Origin: Branchiostoma floridae
Taxonomy: Eukaryota > Chordata > Leptocardii > Amphioxiformes > Branchiostomatidae
DNA length: 64,000 nucleotides
Direction of reading: 5' to 3'
Assembly: GCF_000003815.2 (NCBI RefSeq)
Contig: NC_049989.1
Location: forward strand, 1,014,725 to 1,078,724
The notes under the pieces are model-generated. The model worked only from the letters and a program-made list of their open reading frames with translations, made no database searches and was not told the origin of the DNA. The translations under genes and the position numbers were made by a program. Below, one piece after another: positions 1 to 11,800 of the stretch; the stretch's first letter is position 1; the number at the start of each line of letters is the position of its first letter.

Positions 1-1075
1 CGTGGCCTGTCAGTCGGTTCTGTGTTTCACACAGTCTGTTAGTCGGTTCTGTGTTCACATGGCCTGTCAGTCGGGTCTGTGTTCACATGGTCAGTCAGTC
101 GGTTCTGTGTTCACATGGTCTGTCAGTCGGTTCTGTGTTCACATGGCCTGTCAGTCGGTTCTGTGTTTCACATGGTCTGTCAGTCGGTTTTGTGTTTCAC
201 ATGGTCTGTCAGTCGGTTCTGTGTTTCACACAGTCTGTCAGTCGGTTCTGTGTTTCACATGGCCTGTCAGTCGGTTCTGTGTTTCACAGTCTGTCAGTCG
301 GTTCTGTGTTTCACATGGCCTGTCAGTCGGTTTTGTGCTTCACGTGGCCTGTCAGTCGGTTCTGTGTTTCACACAGTCTGTCAGTCGGTTCTGTGTTTCA
401 CATGGCCTGTCAGTCGGTTCTGTGTTTCACGTGGCCTGTCAGTCGGTTCTGTGTTTCACACAGTCTGTTAGTCGGTTCTGTGTTTCACATGGCCTGTCAG
501 TCGGGTCTGTGTTTCACATGGTCAGTCAGTCGGTTCTGTGTTTCACATGGTCTGTCAGTCGGTTCTGTGTTTCACATGGCCTGTCAGTCGGTTCTGTGTT
601 TCACATGGTCTGTCAGTCGGTTTTGTGTTTCACATGGTCTGTCAGTCGGTTCTGTGTTTCACGTGGCCTGTCAGTCGGTTCTGTGTTTCACATGGTCTGT
701 CAGTCGGTTCTGTGTTTCACATGGCCTGTCAGTCGGTTCTGTGTTTCACATGGTCAGTCAGTCGGTTTTGTGTTTCACATGGTCTGTCAGTCGGTTCTGT
801 GTTTCACGTGGCCTGTCAGTCGGTTCTGTGTTTCACATGGTCTGTCAGTCGGTTCTGTGTGTCATACGACCTGTGATCAGTCGGTCTTGTGTTTCACACA
901 GCTTGTCAGTCGGTTCTGTGTTTCACGTGGCCTGTCAGTCGGTTCTGTGTTTCACATGGTCTGTCAGTCGGTTCTGTGTGTCACACGACCTGTGATCAGT
1001 CTGTCTTGTGTTTTACACAGCTTGTCAGTCGGTTCTGTGAGCCACACGGCCTGTCAGTCGGTTCTTTTCGGTGAT
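1..1075. repeat. 29-bp minisatellite
   Basis: About 36 head-to-tail copies of a 29-bp unit (core CAGTCGGTTCTGTGTTTCAC followed by ATGGCCTGT). Variants alternate ATGGCC, ATGGTC, GTGGCC and ACAGTC after the core, and the last copies from about 865 carry extra insertions (TGATCAGT). The array continues off the left edge. All three forward frames stay open because the unit has no stop and 29 is not a multiple of 3, so the long translations here are artefacts. It lies upstream of the first visible Alx exon and so is probably in an Alx intron. Confidence 0.95.
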
Positions 1076-1084
1076 TTTCGGCGT

Positions 1085-1861
1085 AAGGCCCCGGTCACAA
1101 GAATCGTACGATTGACTGCGATTGAGGTTTTATGCTTGGTATAGGCGCAGTACGGGGAAGAATCGGAAGCAATGCATGGTTTAGATGCCATCATACAAAA
1201 ATCATATCATAACCATTATATTATGTATATTTCCGACTCATAAAGCCTGCCTTTCTGTTCGAGTTGTCCCCATGGTTATGGTAAATTGACATGAGACCGA
1301 AGAGAGCTGAGATTTGATCTAATTATGAACTCACGTGGATGTAGCAATCAAACAATTGTCTGCATAACCTGTGCGTGATAGTGAATCTGCCACGTGGAAA
1401 ACCTTGCCTTGAATGCAGGATCTTCTACGGGCGCGCTGTTCTTTGGTTGCTACTGTGGCGACTGATATAGTTTCCCTTTTCGTCAACATCGATAATATCA
1501 GGGAAATCTAAAACCATCACAACATGCTTAAAATTTATGAGCCTTTAGTACAAAAAAAATGTCGTAATGAAGTCTGCTATGGGGGCAGTAAAACTCGTAC
1601 GACGGTGGAGAAACTTTGAACATATTCAAAAAACGTTGAACATGTTCAAAATCCATTTTAGCTCCATTTTTCGTCATTGGACGCTCCCTGATTTACTGCG
1701 ATTGACGTATCTACGCTCTAATGACCTCACCGCACGACACACTACACGCTTTGTGACCACGGCTTTATATATCTAAACTATTGATTCCGATTCTCCCCCG
1801 CTCATACCGCGCATCGCAAGAAATCGCAAGGAATCGTACGCATTTTGTGACCGGGGCTTTA
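1085..1861. mobile_element. MITE with TIR AAGGCCCCGGTCACAA
   Basis: The left end reads TAAGGCCCCGGTCACAA and the right end is its near inverse (TTTGTGACCGGGGCTTTA). The inverted similarity runs inwards about 100 bp (for example GAAGAATCGGAAGCAAT near 1158 against ATTGATTCCGATTCTCC near 1780). There is no transposase ORF; the 69-aa ORF at 1567-1776 lies inside and looks incidental. The TIR style and possible TAA/TTA flanks suggest a PIF/Harbinger-like non-autonomous element, but the superfamily is a guess. Confidence 0.75.
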
Positions 1862-1946
1862 CACAGATTGCACGTTCGTCTTTAGATATAACTCACAATT
1901 CACCCTAATATGTTTTTGACAGCATCCTCTCTTTACTTCCTGCTAG

Positions 1947-2081
1947 GTATGGTTTCAAAATAGAAGGGCAAAGTGGAGAAAGAAAGAGCGGTTCCACCAG
2001 ATATCGGGCATGCGCCAGACCACGGCGGGGACAGGCGCGTACATGCCCGTCCAGCCACAGCCCGCGGGCGCATACTCCCAG
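1947..2081 (+). CDS. Alx: Alx exon: homeodomain helix 3 and linker
   Basis: 45 codons, phase 0 at both ends. The acceptor is TTCCTGCTAG and the donor CAG|GTCAGT. It covers homeodomain residues from about 46 to the end plus a Pro/Gln-rich linker ending AGAYSQ, matching the point where vertebrate ALX exon 3 ends (NYAQ). Confidence 0.88.
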
Positions 2082-5000
2082 GTCAGTACTGAAGGTGACG
2101 TCATCGTTCTGAGACAGAACTTAACTTTTTGACCGCCGCAGTAGAACCAACACGTCTTCTGGTGCAGCGGCTTTATTTCCGCGAAAACTGACGAGTAAAG
2201 ATATGAAACATTAGTACTTAGCTTGCGGTGACTCAGAAGTTTAGTACATCGTCTACAGAACTGGAGTCTGTAGTGTCACTCCGAGAGACACACCCTGATG
2301 TGTCAGGGGGTCTCCAAATGCTTTGAACGTCGCATCTTCAAAATCTACATCTATAGCACAGTAGAATGAAAGGATGAACTACTGAGTTTTGTATGACTAA
2401 TATTCCGACGTAAACAAAAAGAGATCTGCTGGCATTATTCATATTGAAAACTGCACAATACGTCACACATTACTGAACTTTTGTGTCACCCTGTAGATCG
2501 CATTCCAACGCGGCGAACATAGCGGGTATACAAGGAGCCCGCAACATTTGGCGAGCCCTCCACTCCCATGGGTGTAAGTTCAGGTTAGAGCAAACAACTT
2601 ATCTCCGTACAGATGTTCAATGTTTTATTCGCTAAGGATCTCGCGGGCAACACAAATACACCCGGATTGTGTCCTTATTACAATCCTTGACAACAAATTA
2701 CAACATAGTGTGTCATGACTTTTTACACTCGTGAAAAACATAGTACAACTAGAGTTTGGCGGTCTCATACCGCCATGAAATATTTAGAGCTTTTTTAAAT
2801 TTCATGCAATTGACTAACACATTAACATAATTTATGCACGGTGTTGTTCATCATTGACTAACATACACATGTCACAATTATAAAATTCCCATTATTGATC
2901 ATAAAGCGGTTTTGCAATTTTTACATAAATTATGCAAATATGTTCCTCATTCCATATTTGGTTTCTGCTTATATTCCACCAAGGAGCTTTTGATAAAAGC
3001 TCCTTGATTCCACCTATCATAATTTACAAGTGTTACATTTATTGAAGTCCAGTTATTGCAAACAATGGAATTATACAATTTCCTCATTAATTATGCAAAT
3101 AAAGTCCTCATTTGCATAACATGCATATCATTATGAACATCTTTGCCCAAGCTACCTGCATGCCTAAAATGATGTCAATCCGTCAATCCTTTCTGCAGTG
3201 ATCCTCTTTGGAATGTCTTGAAAAAAACGCCCCTGCAGTTCCGAAATTAAATGTTAGGAGGCGGAAATGCCCCACTTTGTCATGACAGTGCAAGCTATCT
3301 ACCAACCAAATGTCAAGACCATATCACGTCCGGGACAAGAGATACATAGAAAAGACTGCTATGATCAAATATTCTCAATAATTATGCAAATGTACTGATA
3401 TTTTGCATAATTAGTATGTCATTTTGTACAACATTGTCTAAGGTATCTACATACCAAAAAACATGAAAATCCGTTGTTCCCTTCTTGAGTTATCGTCTTC
3501 AGAGGTTAATTTTTGGCAAAAATGCCCATGCTATCCTAAAACTAGACGCTAGGGGGTCTAAGTACAAGAGCTATCTATCACCCCCAAATCATGACCATAG
3601 CTTGTTCAGAACACGAGATAGAAAACCCGGAAGTTGTGCTGCAATACCAAGGGAAGCCGCTAGGGGGCCCAAAATCTAACAATTTCCAGCTTTCATCACA
3701 CACTTCACACACTACTAACACACCAAGTATGAAACCAATTCACCCAGCCGTTCTTGAGTTATCTTCTTTACACACAGACACACAGACAAACGCAGGGTAA
3801 AATATAACCTCCATGACATTTCATGGAGGTGATAATTGATTAAAATCAGATGTCGTGCCCTGTACTTGTTCCCAGCTATCATCGTACTTTGTGTGCTCCA
3901 GTAGCAATTTTAGGACATGTTGATTCGATTGTATCAATTACGTCCTCTGGGAACCTGAAAACGAATGCGAGCGTGCCAAAAAAATTTAAAAAAATTTGCC
4001 TTTACTGCAAAAAGTTCATTGTTCAAAGTGAAAGTTGTCAGGATGGAGACTAAACGCATTAAATACATGAAAAAGATTCATTTGTGCTCTTCAACTTTTT
4101 TCTTTTACTTTGGAATTGTCCGTTGTCCGACAAATCTTTTTAGTAATCTACAGAATATATTTGCTCATTTGCTGTTATGTACGATTATAGTAGGAAACAT
4201 CGAAAAGTGACGCTCTCATGAATGTCATCCATGTAATCGAGTCAACATGGTCTTTAGTTCAGGTTAGTTCATCCTCGTATGTACGAGGTGCCACAAATGG
4301 TGCTGTCCCAGACACGGTCTCACTGGGAAATTAGGTTCTTTATCGCAGCCTAAAAGACATAGAGGTGATGTGTTTAATGCGTATCCTTTACGCCATCTTG
4401 CGACAAGAAGAAGTAGTCCATCTAGGCTTTGTAGAAGGTAGATGAAGAGTTGAAATGTCTGCCAGGTCAACGTTGGATTTCAATTTCCTAACGTACGGGC
4501 GGCTGCTCACCGTAGTGGGTTTACGGAAAAGGCTGGGCTGTGTACCTGGGCTGTCTACCTGGGCTGGCTATCACGTCAAGCTACTTGGACCTACGAAAGC
4601 CCATTGGGACAAAAGCTGTTTTAGCAGTAGGGGCTGTTTGGCCTGTTTGTGCTCAACGAATAAGCTGTGTCTGAAGGATCTGTGTGTTATTATGTCAATG
4701 GGTTGTATGTGAAGTGGCAGTGTGTGAAGGAGCTGTATTTGAAGGAGCCATGTACGTTACATAACCCAGAGGTTCTGGGTTCGAATTAGTCGATATGCCA
4801 CCGATCTTGTGCGCTTGGGAAGGGCTCTTAACACGACTTTCCTCCCTTCACTAGGGTAACGAAAAGAGTACCTGGCTTCGGTAAGGGCCCTCCCTCAGAT
4901 AGGGCAAAGACCCACCACACTTACGAAAAAGACTAGGGGTCCTTCCTTCCCAGTGTAAGTGGTTCAAAACTGGGGTAATTGCTTTCGTATTGAGGTCACC

Positions 5001-5857
5001 TGAGTTAGCACCGAATGGCAGCTGTTCCAGACCCTTGTACTTTAGCAACGCTTATTTTGAGCTCCTCACAATTCAATTGTCGATTCTAATGTGTGGCGCA
5101 GAAGCCTGGACCAACTAGCCACCAGTCTTAAGACTAATCCAATCAGCCCTATAAGTCGTGTTAATAGCCCTCCCCAAGGGCACAAGATCCGTGGCATATC
5201 AACTGATTTGAACCCAGAACCTCTGGGTTATGTAACACACACACTGAATCGCTTCACACAAAGCCCATTCACACACCGCTCCTTCAAACACAGCTCCTTC
5301 ACATACAGCCCATGCACATACAGTTCCTTCACACATAGCTTCTTCATTGAGCACAAACAACCCCTACTGCTAAAACAGCTTTTGTCCCAATGGGCTTTCG
5401 TAGGTCCAAGTAGCCTGACGTGATAGCCAGCCCAGGTAGACAGCCCAGCCTTTTCCGTAAACCCCACGGTAGTTAAGTTATTATAGTCTGATTACAATCG
5501 AAATAACTATGACGTGGCTTGGACGAAACACATTACTTCACCAATACATTTTTATTGGTGCCCTGTGCCCTGTAGGTTCATACGTCATCATGGGGAGGGG
5601 TGGGCAACTCCTCCTGTATGTCACCACACACCAACCTCCCCAGCTTCATGGGCGTGGCCACGCAAGCGCAGCCGGCCCTCCACGCCATCTCCCCCCTGTC
5701 CACCAACAGCCAAGACTCCCTGACCAATGGGCAGCGCCAGCTGGACATAGCATGTGCAGAAGCAGACAGAAGAAGTTCCAGTATAGCCGCTCTCAGACTG
5801 AAGGCGCGGGAACACAGCGTGGCGCTGAGCATGATGGGAGGCCCTTACATCAAATGA
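1947..5857 (+). CDS. Alx: Alx-type homeobox transcription factor (3' part)
   Basis: Paired-like homeodomain transcription factor; vertebrate ALX proteins bind DNA in the nucleus and pattern craniofacial and skeletal mesenchyme. Two coding exons are visible, joined in phase 0: 1947-2081 and 5576-5857 (stop TGA 5855-5857), giving the last 138 residues. The first starts exactly at the common paired-class intron site in helix 3 (CTAG|GTA TGG) and encodes VWFQNRRAKWRKKERF, with Gln at homeodomain position 50. The second ends with the OAR motif SSSIAALRLKAREHSVAL, close to the ALX form. After the shared intron, amphioxus VHTSSW aligns with the vertebrate IQNPSW region, and SCMSPH is also found in ALX4. 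OAR-containing relatives such as Prrx differ in OAR wording, so Alx is favoured. Exons for the N-terminus and the rest of the homeodomain lie outside the window. The intron is packed with repeats. Confidence 0.9.
2750..3835 (+). repeat. AT-rich dispersed repeat, family A
   Basis: Starts near GAGTTTGGCGGTCTCATACC and ends at a hairpin (ACCTCCATGA..TCATGGAGGT). Internally it repeats a block of about 290 bp (ATGCAAAT / TTTGCATAA, 'CTACCTGCATACCAAA', 'CGCCCCTGCAGTTCC', 'CTAGGGGGCC'). Related pieces lie at 9120-10900, 11225-11420, 49585-49835 (inverted), 50040-50640 and 57225-57345. No coding capacity is seen; the end has the look of elements that terminate in ACACAGACA-rich sequence plus a hairpin. 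It lies in the Alx intron. Confidence 0.7.
2973..3013. mobile_element. 27-bp palindromic insertion with 7-bp TSD
   Basis: A 27-bp palindrome at 2980-3006 (arms CAAGGAGCTTTT / AAAAGCTCCTTG, spacer GAT) is flanked by perfect direct repeats ATTCCAC (2973-2979 and 3007-3013). Homologous family A copies at about 9330-9345 (+) and about 49595-49610 (inverted) have a single TTCCACC and no palindrome, so they act as empty sites. A longer sister sits at 34163-34214. Confidence 0.8.
3920..4246. mobile_element. MITE, family C
   Basis: Ends are inverted repeats: TTGATTCGATTGTATCAATT at 3920 against GTCATCCATGTAATCGAGTC, finishing near 4246. The same ends bound 20052-20498, and an isolated end is at 38085-38115. 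It is AT-rich inside with no transposase. Confidence 0.6.
4510..5470. mobile_element. Fold-back element built on inverted SINE copies
   Basis: The left arm (about 4510-4840) and right arm (about 5145-5470) are inverted copies: GTTTACGGAAAAGGCTGGG near 4519 returns inverted near 5455, and AACCCAGAGGTTCTGGGTTC near 4760 returns inverted near 5215. Each arm contains a tRNA-like SINE head with a B-box-like GGGTTCGAA, and an 18-bp tandem motif (TGTGAAGGAGCTGTAT) that is expanded in the right arm. The unpaired centre (4850-5140) continues the SINE body. It lies in the Alx intron. Confidence 0.75.
5576..5857 (+). CDS. Alx: Alx terminal exon with OAR domain
   Basis: 93 codons plus stop. The acceptor is GCCCTGTAG|GTTCATACG. 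The OAR motif lies about 20 residues from the C-terminus and the protein ends MMGGPYIK instead of the vertebrate SWAT/SWAM type ending. Confidence 0.88.
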   Translation, partial: VHTSSWGGVGNSSCMSPHTNLPSFMGVATQAQPALHAISPLSTNSQDSLTNGQRQLDIACAEADRRSSSIAALRLKAREHSVALSMMGGPYIK

Positions 5858-6011
5858 TAGGAAACACGGAATGACGGGACATCCCAAAGGACGTCCCTGA
5901 ATACGTATATGTACTTGCTCCAAATACCATGCCCCTGTGTAAGCTACAACACACGAGTTGGTATTTATTCAGTTTACCATTGTCTCGAAGAACATTTATG
6001 CTTTTCCCATG

Positions 6012-6186
6012 CAACCAACCAACCAACCAACCAACCAACCAACCAACCAACCAACCAATTAATCAACCAACCAACCAACCAATCAACCAACCAACCAACC
6101 AACCAACCAACCAACCAACCAACCAATTAATCAACCAACCAATCAACCAACCAACCAACCAACCAACCAACCAATCAATCAATCAA
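6012..6186 (+). repeat. (CAAC)n microsatellite
   Basis: Tetranucleotide CAAC/AACC array with scattered CAAT interruptions, about 150 bp downstream of the Alx stop, probably inside the 3' UTR. Confidence 0.95.
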
Positions 6187-6224
6187 TATTTATTCAACAC
6201 CAACACCAGCACAATGCTTTCATA

Positions 6225-6230
6225 AATAAA
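6225..6230 (+). promoter_or_regulatory. Candidate Alx poly(A) signal AATAAA
   Basis: First canonical AATAAA after the Alx stop codon, 368 bp downstream and just past the CAAC array. Position and strand fit; use is not shown. Confidence 0.4.
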
Positions 6231-7650
6231 ACGTTGCAAAACCTATCAACTTCGAAAAAACACAATTTATGCAATACTGACGCAAAGTCTTCAGCTGGTT
6301 TCAAAGCCAGCCCTCGGCACAGGTAACGTTACATGTATTTCTATCTGACGGATATTGTCAGCATGCATGTAAAATTAGTTTTGCAAGAGTACGTACCGCA
6401 GGCGTGGAAAATTTCAATATATTCCATCATCTGTTTGTATAAACTCATACACCCAACAATCTGTACAAAAACTATACAAATGAACTGATAATTTGTAGAA
6501 CTACATTATGTTACAATTATTACCTTATTAACACAGCTGATTTCCATAATGATTACCTTACATAATGTATAGCGTAAAATCGTAAAATATAACTATATAT
6601 AAAGTTTCTATCCTTCAGCACTATAGAATTAGTTGTGATATTTTCATGAAAGAACACCATAGAAGTAATCGAGGTGAAGATGTACAACTCAAATCAGTTT
6701 GACGCCGTAACAGAACCAACCACTGACAAGGGTCTAAAGCAGTCCTTTCCGCAACAAGGCAGCTATTTTTGCACGACATTCCCAAGAATGCCCTTAGTTT
6801 ACAAGCTTACGCCAAGCGTAACACGTGTGGGACCGGTACCGGGCCCTGCTTGTCTCAACCTCCGTGGATACATGTAGCTTCAAAAGGATGAAAAATCAAT
6901 GAACATCGGGGTTCTTTATCCACAACTAAAAGTATAATCAATTTCAGTGTTTCTGTAGCTCTCCCGATACCTTCTTGAGAAAACTGCTAAGTAATAATAG
7001 CCGTAGCCAGTTCTCACCAGCTAGCAGGACTATACCCCAACGTTGGTAGCTGTTTCTTTTGTAACGGAAATCCCTCAAGTCTTCTTGACTTGCCCACAAT
7101 AGCTTTGCTTCATCAATGTATGAAACTACCTGTACAGCTGTAACACGTGTGAAATGTTTTCCCATCGTCTGTATGTGTACAGTAAGAGTCTGACGGACAA
7201 TGTTATAACGTTTACTGTAACCACTCACTGTTCACATGTTTGCATTAAACATTCCAAGTGTACAATTATTGTGTTTCCAAGTATGACCAAGTACCAAGTA
7301 AATAGTAGTAGTTAGATGAGTAAATCTTAACACCGTTCCTGGAAGATGACAAGAGCTTCTCAATATGTAAATGAGGGGTAAACCTACATACATACATGTT
7401 GTATGCCATGATCTGATCAAGGATTATTTCTCCACAAGGTGAGACCGTTGTGATGCTTTGAGTAATTGCAGAAAGTGCTATAATGTGTTACGGACATCAA
7501 GTAGCACTAGAAAAACGCACGTTGCCGTAAGCGTAACAACACTGAAATATTCATCTACGACTCTGTCAGTATAAAAACTGTCAGTATAAGTTGGTTATGG
7601 AATAAAAACGATAGACCTTTTTCACACAGGCTGCTGAATTCCATGCGCAC
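6231..7650. other. Alx-BTB convergent intergenic region
   Basis: AT-rich sequence between the 3' ends of two convergent genes. I see no coding exon, RNA gene or recognisable repeat. The short ORFs at 6674-6877, 6944-7228 and 7232-7420 have no family features. Confidence 0.5.
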
Positions 7651-8888
7651 TTAGCTAGGTGCCTGGTCCTGTCTTTCTTGTCCATGATAATGTATCATGG
7701 ATTTCAAAATATCGCAAGCTGCAAAGTCCTTATACCTTGCCTGTGATGTTGAGTTCCCCATGGTGCCGGAACCCTGGGTACCCGTGACTGGTCCTAGCAG
7801 TGGCCTGCTCGTCTCGGCTCGAAGACTCCGCCCAAGTCTGACGGCGTCTTCATCACCAGCAGCCTGACCCCGTCCTAACGTCGGCCGCACCTCCCGCATG
7901 TCTGGTACCGGCGCTTCTCTATTCTCTTCCTTCTTAATGCCCGTAACTTGCTGTGACGGCGTAGGTCCTTCCTGGTTCATCAGCCCACCAGCTGACTCCA
8001 GGACAGGGCCACTATCCTCCCCTGTGATTGGTCTAGTGTCAGCTACCTGTGCGCTACTCGCCAATGCGCATGTTCGACTACTGATCCGCCGCAACGTTTC
8101 CGAGGCCGTCAGCCAATGATCGTCTCCAACAGATCCTGAGGTGTCCTTTGAACATGTCAGCAATGCAGGAGACACACGATGAGATGGGGTGGCGGTCAAC
8201 TGGTCAGTCCCCTGGACAGGCAGGTCAATACGTGGGTACTTTGTCTCAGTTGAGCAGGACGTTCCTTGAATGTCTTTGAGAGACGCATGAGGCTCCTTAT
8301 CTGAACTGAGTTTGTCATAAGATGTCCAATGCTTTATTTTGTCGTCATTAAAACCAGACGATGTGCCCGATGAACTGCCGAGGGCACCACCCTCCGCTGC
8401 TGACTGAGGAAACTTCATAGCGGCACGTCGCCCCTTCTCCTGACCACTAATAACGCCCCTACAGACCTCAATAGTGCCTGTCCCTCTGCTCGCCATCCCT
8501 CTCTGGGGCAGTGTGGTGAGATATTCTCCGCACATGGACCTGAGCGTCTGAGACGCACCAATTCCCGCCCAATCTTCTCCTCCAATGTTTTCCTCTGCAC
8601 ATGTGTCGCGATAGGAATCCGTGGTCAGAAGGCGCGAAAGTATCTTGTTCACGGACTTTCTTGACTGCGAGCCGGCACGACGGAGGGTTTGCTCCATAGG
8701 CGAGGTGGTTCCACTGGAGTCATGTGGTAGTGCACTGCCCCCTTGCGAGTTTCGTTCGCAAGGTCTGTCTGCCTGTCCCAACCCTTCGGGAGATCCCCTG
8801 GCTAACCGCAGGGGTGTTCTGTGCTGATCAGCGGGCTCCCGGTGAAGTACTGGCATCGACACCTCAGTCCAGGCATCGGACGCCTTAT
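7651..8888 (-). CDS. BTB gene terminal coding exon
   Basis: 411 residues plus stop, hydrophilic and Ser/Gly/Arg-rich with no recognised domain. The C-terminus (ARYKDFAACDILKSMIHYH) is the only stretch with helix-like hydrophobic spacing. The long open frame, GC-richer composition and acceptor phase support it as coding; its link to the BTB exon is inferred. Confidence 0.7.
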
Positions 8889-11800
8889 CTAAATGCAAAG
8901 AAAATCACTGAGATATCTACATGTAGACCTAAAAATTTACATGACATTGTGCGAAAATATCCAAGTGTCTTAACTTAGGTCATATTGATTGAATCATATG
9001 GGTGACTCTACCATATCCGCACACGCATACCTTTTGGCCGTAATTACGTATTTGACACCATACTGTAAATCGCACAAAGCAGCTGAAAGAATAAGCAAAT
9101 ATATGCCGTGAACTAGAGATCACATACCTCTCTGAAATATTTAGAGCTTTTGTGGATTTTATGCAAATGACTTGGGCATTTCCATAATTTATGCATTGTG
9201 ATGTTCATCATTGAATAATTTACAGATGTGACAAGTGTAAATTCCCAACATTTATCATTGAGCGGTTTTGCCATTTTTCCTAGATTCTGCAAATCAGTTC
9301 AACTGATTTGCATATTTGGTATATCTTTATGTTCCACCTATCATGAATTACATGTGTTACATCTATTGAAGTCCAGTTATGGAAAGCAATGAAATTATAC
9401 AATTCCCTCATCACTTATTATACTATATGCAAGTTAATTCATCATTTGCAGAATATATATCTATCATTATGAACATCTCTTCCCAAGCTACCTGCATGCC
9501 TAAAATGATGGAAATCCTTCGTGTTATCGTATTTGGAATGTTTTGACAAAAAAGCCCCTGCAGTTCCAACATTAAATGTTACGGGGCTCAAACCCGCACA
9601 ACATTGTCCTAACGTTGTAAGCCACCCAAATATCAAGACCATATCATGTCCGGGACATTGAAAACGGCTATGATAAAATATTCCCAGTAATTATGCAAAT
9701 GTGCTCCAATTCGCATGATTTGTATTTCAATTTGTATAACATGGTGTAAGCTACCTAAATATCAAAACTAATGAAAATCTGTTATTCCTATCTTGTACTA
9801 TCCTCTTCGAATTTTTTAAATAATGCCCCTGTAATTCCAAAACTAGCCGCTATGGGGCCCAAACTTACATCACTTCTTTCAGAGCGCAAGGACTATCTAA
9901 CTCCAAGAAATCGCTTGTTCAGAACACAAGATGCATGCATAACAACGGATGAGTGCTACAGTAATAAGGGAAGCCGTCAGGGGCCAGTATGAAATCAATC
10001 TATCTGTAGTGAAACAAGAGTTCGGAGACCTCAAATCTCCATGAAATATTCTGATTATGCAAATGATTTACACATCTGCATAATATATGCTTGCTTATGT
10101 ACACCTTTAACTAACTTACACAGGTCACAACGTCGACAATCCAATCATTTAGTGTATGTACTTGAAAGAATTATGACACTTTCACATTCTGCCCATTAGG
10201 GACTTATTAACATAATTGGTATTTGCTAATCTTTCACCTGCAACTACACAAACTACATACATTTGAGTCCTATAGTAGATCTTTCTCATTAAGTATGCAA
10301 ATTATCTCCAAATTTGCATAACATGTGCTTCATTATGTATTATCTCTGACAAAGTTCCCTTTATACTAAATATGGAAATCTATTGTTCCTGTGTTCCGTC
10401 ATGCTCCTTGAAAGAATTTGACAAAAAACGCCCCTGCAGTTCCAGAGCAAGCTGCTAGGGAGCACAAATATACATCACTTCTTCCTTACATTACAAGCCA
10501 CCAAAAAGATAGCATAGCTAGCATGTCCACGTCAAAAGATACAAAAACTTACACAGGTCAAAATGTTGACAGCCCAATTATTTACTGCATGTACCTAGAA
10601 GTATTGACACTTTCACGTAAATATGCAAATTACGAACAATTTGCATTATTGGTTTCTGCTGATCTTACACCTGCTGTACCAAGGTCACATACTAGGGGGC
10701 CTTGACCTTTGTCTTCCGAACACCTACCCACATACCAAATATCATCGTAAGCCATCCAGATGTTCTTGAGTTATGCTGACTACAAACATCAGGAAAGACA
10801 ACACACACAGACGCACACACAGACACAACACACTTGCCACAGACTACACATGGTACATGCATTTGAGTCCTAAGGTTCCGGTTCCGAATTCGCTTTGACC
10901 TTTTTACTCAGTATACAGAAGAAATCTTGTCCTTCATTGCCATATCAGTCATTATTCAAGGAAAACTCATTTCTTTCCGTGTAGCGGCCTGTACAAAATG
11001 CCCCCAAATTAGCAATTTTTGGGTGAAAATGTTATTTGATTGATGGTTTTTACCAAGGATAACATTTCTACAGAAAATGTCAACTGAGTCTGCCGGTCAG
11101 CGACAAGGCACCTGTTTCTATCGGAAATATTAAATTGTCCGAAAAACGATGTTTTGATAAGCGCTAGCGTTATTCTGAGAGTCAAATCGGCCCCAAATCC
11201 CCCCCAAAAAAACTCCGAACCGAGACCCTAAAATGAAAGACACTACAAATATATTATCCTCATTTAATATGCAAATATAATAATTTAATCAAGCCAATTT
11301 GCATAATTTGCACCTGATGATGTAGCTACCTACATACCAAATATCATGTTCCTTTGTTCAGTTATACTCCTTGGAAGATTTTGACAAAAGCTCCATTGCA
11401 GTTCCAGAGGAATCTGATGTTTGGGACCATATACTGTGTGTTTACTCATTTGCCCAACCTTCCTTGTCACTTAGATTTCACAATGAAGGCAGCTGCTTGC
11501 TGCCAATCTTTTTTCATTCGCATGCTCGCATCAGCTACTAGGATAAAATAAAATCCACATGGTCCAATCATAACGTAATACCATAGAGTTACATCAAAAC
11601 TAACGCATGCCCACATCACGCTTACCACACACACACTTTCGCTAACCATTCAGGAAGAAAATTACATAATACATATCATCATCATCATGGATGCCCCCAG
11701 ATGACCCCGCGAGGGGCAAAGTGGGGGTGGGGGTGGGTGGTTGTCGGGGGGTGAGCTGAGGTCCCATATTAAAGTAAACTATACATCAAGCAATAGGATA

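Noticed and set aside
2-1144. Long ORFs across the 29-bp minisatellite
   Set aside because: All three forward frames are open owing to a stop-free repeat whose length is not a multiple of 3; no start context or homology.
2497-2573. Possible middle Alx exon with CTGTAG acceptor and GTAAGT donor
   Set aside because: The 77-bp length would throw the OAR exon out of frame, and vertebrate ALX joins the flanking exons directly in phase 0 with good alignment.
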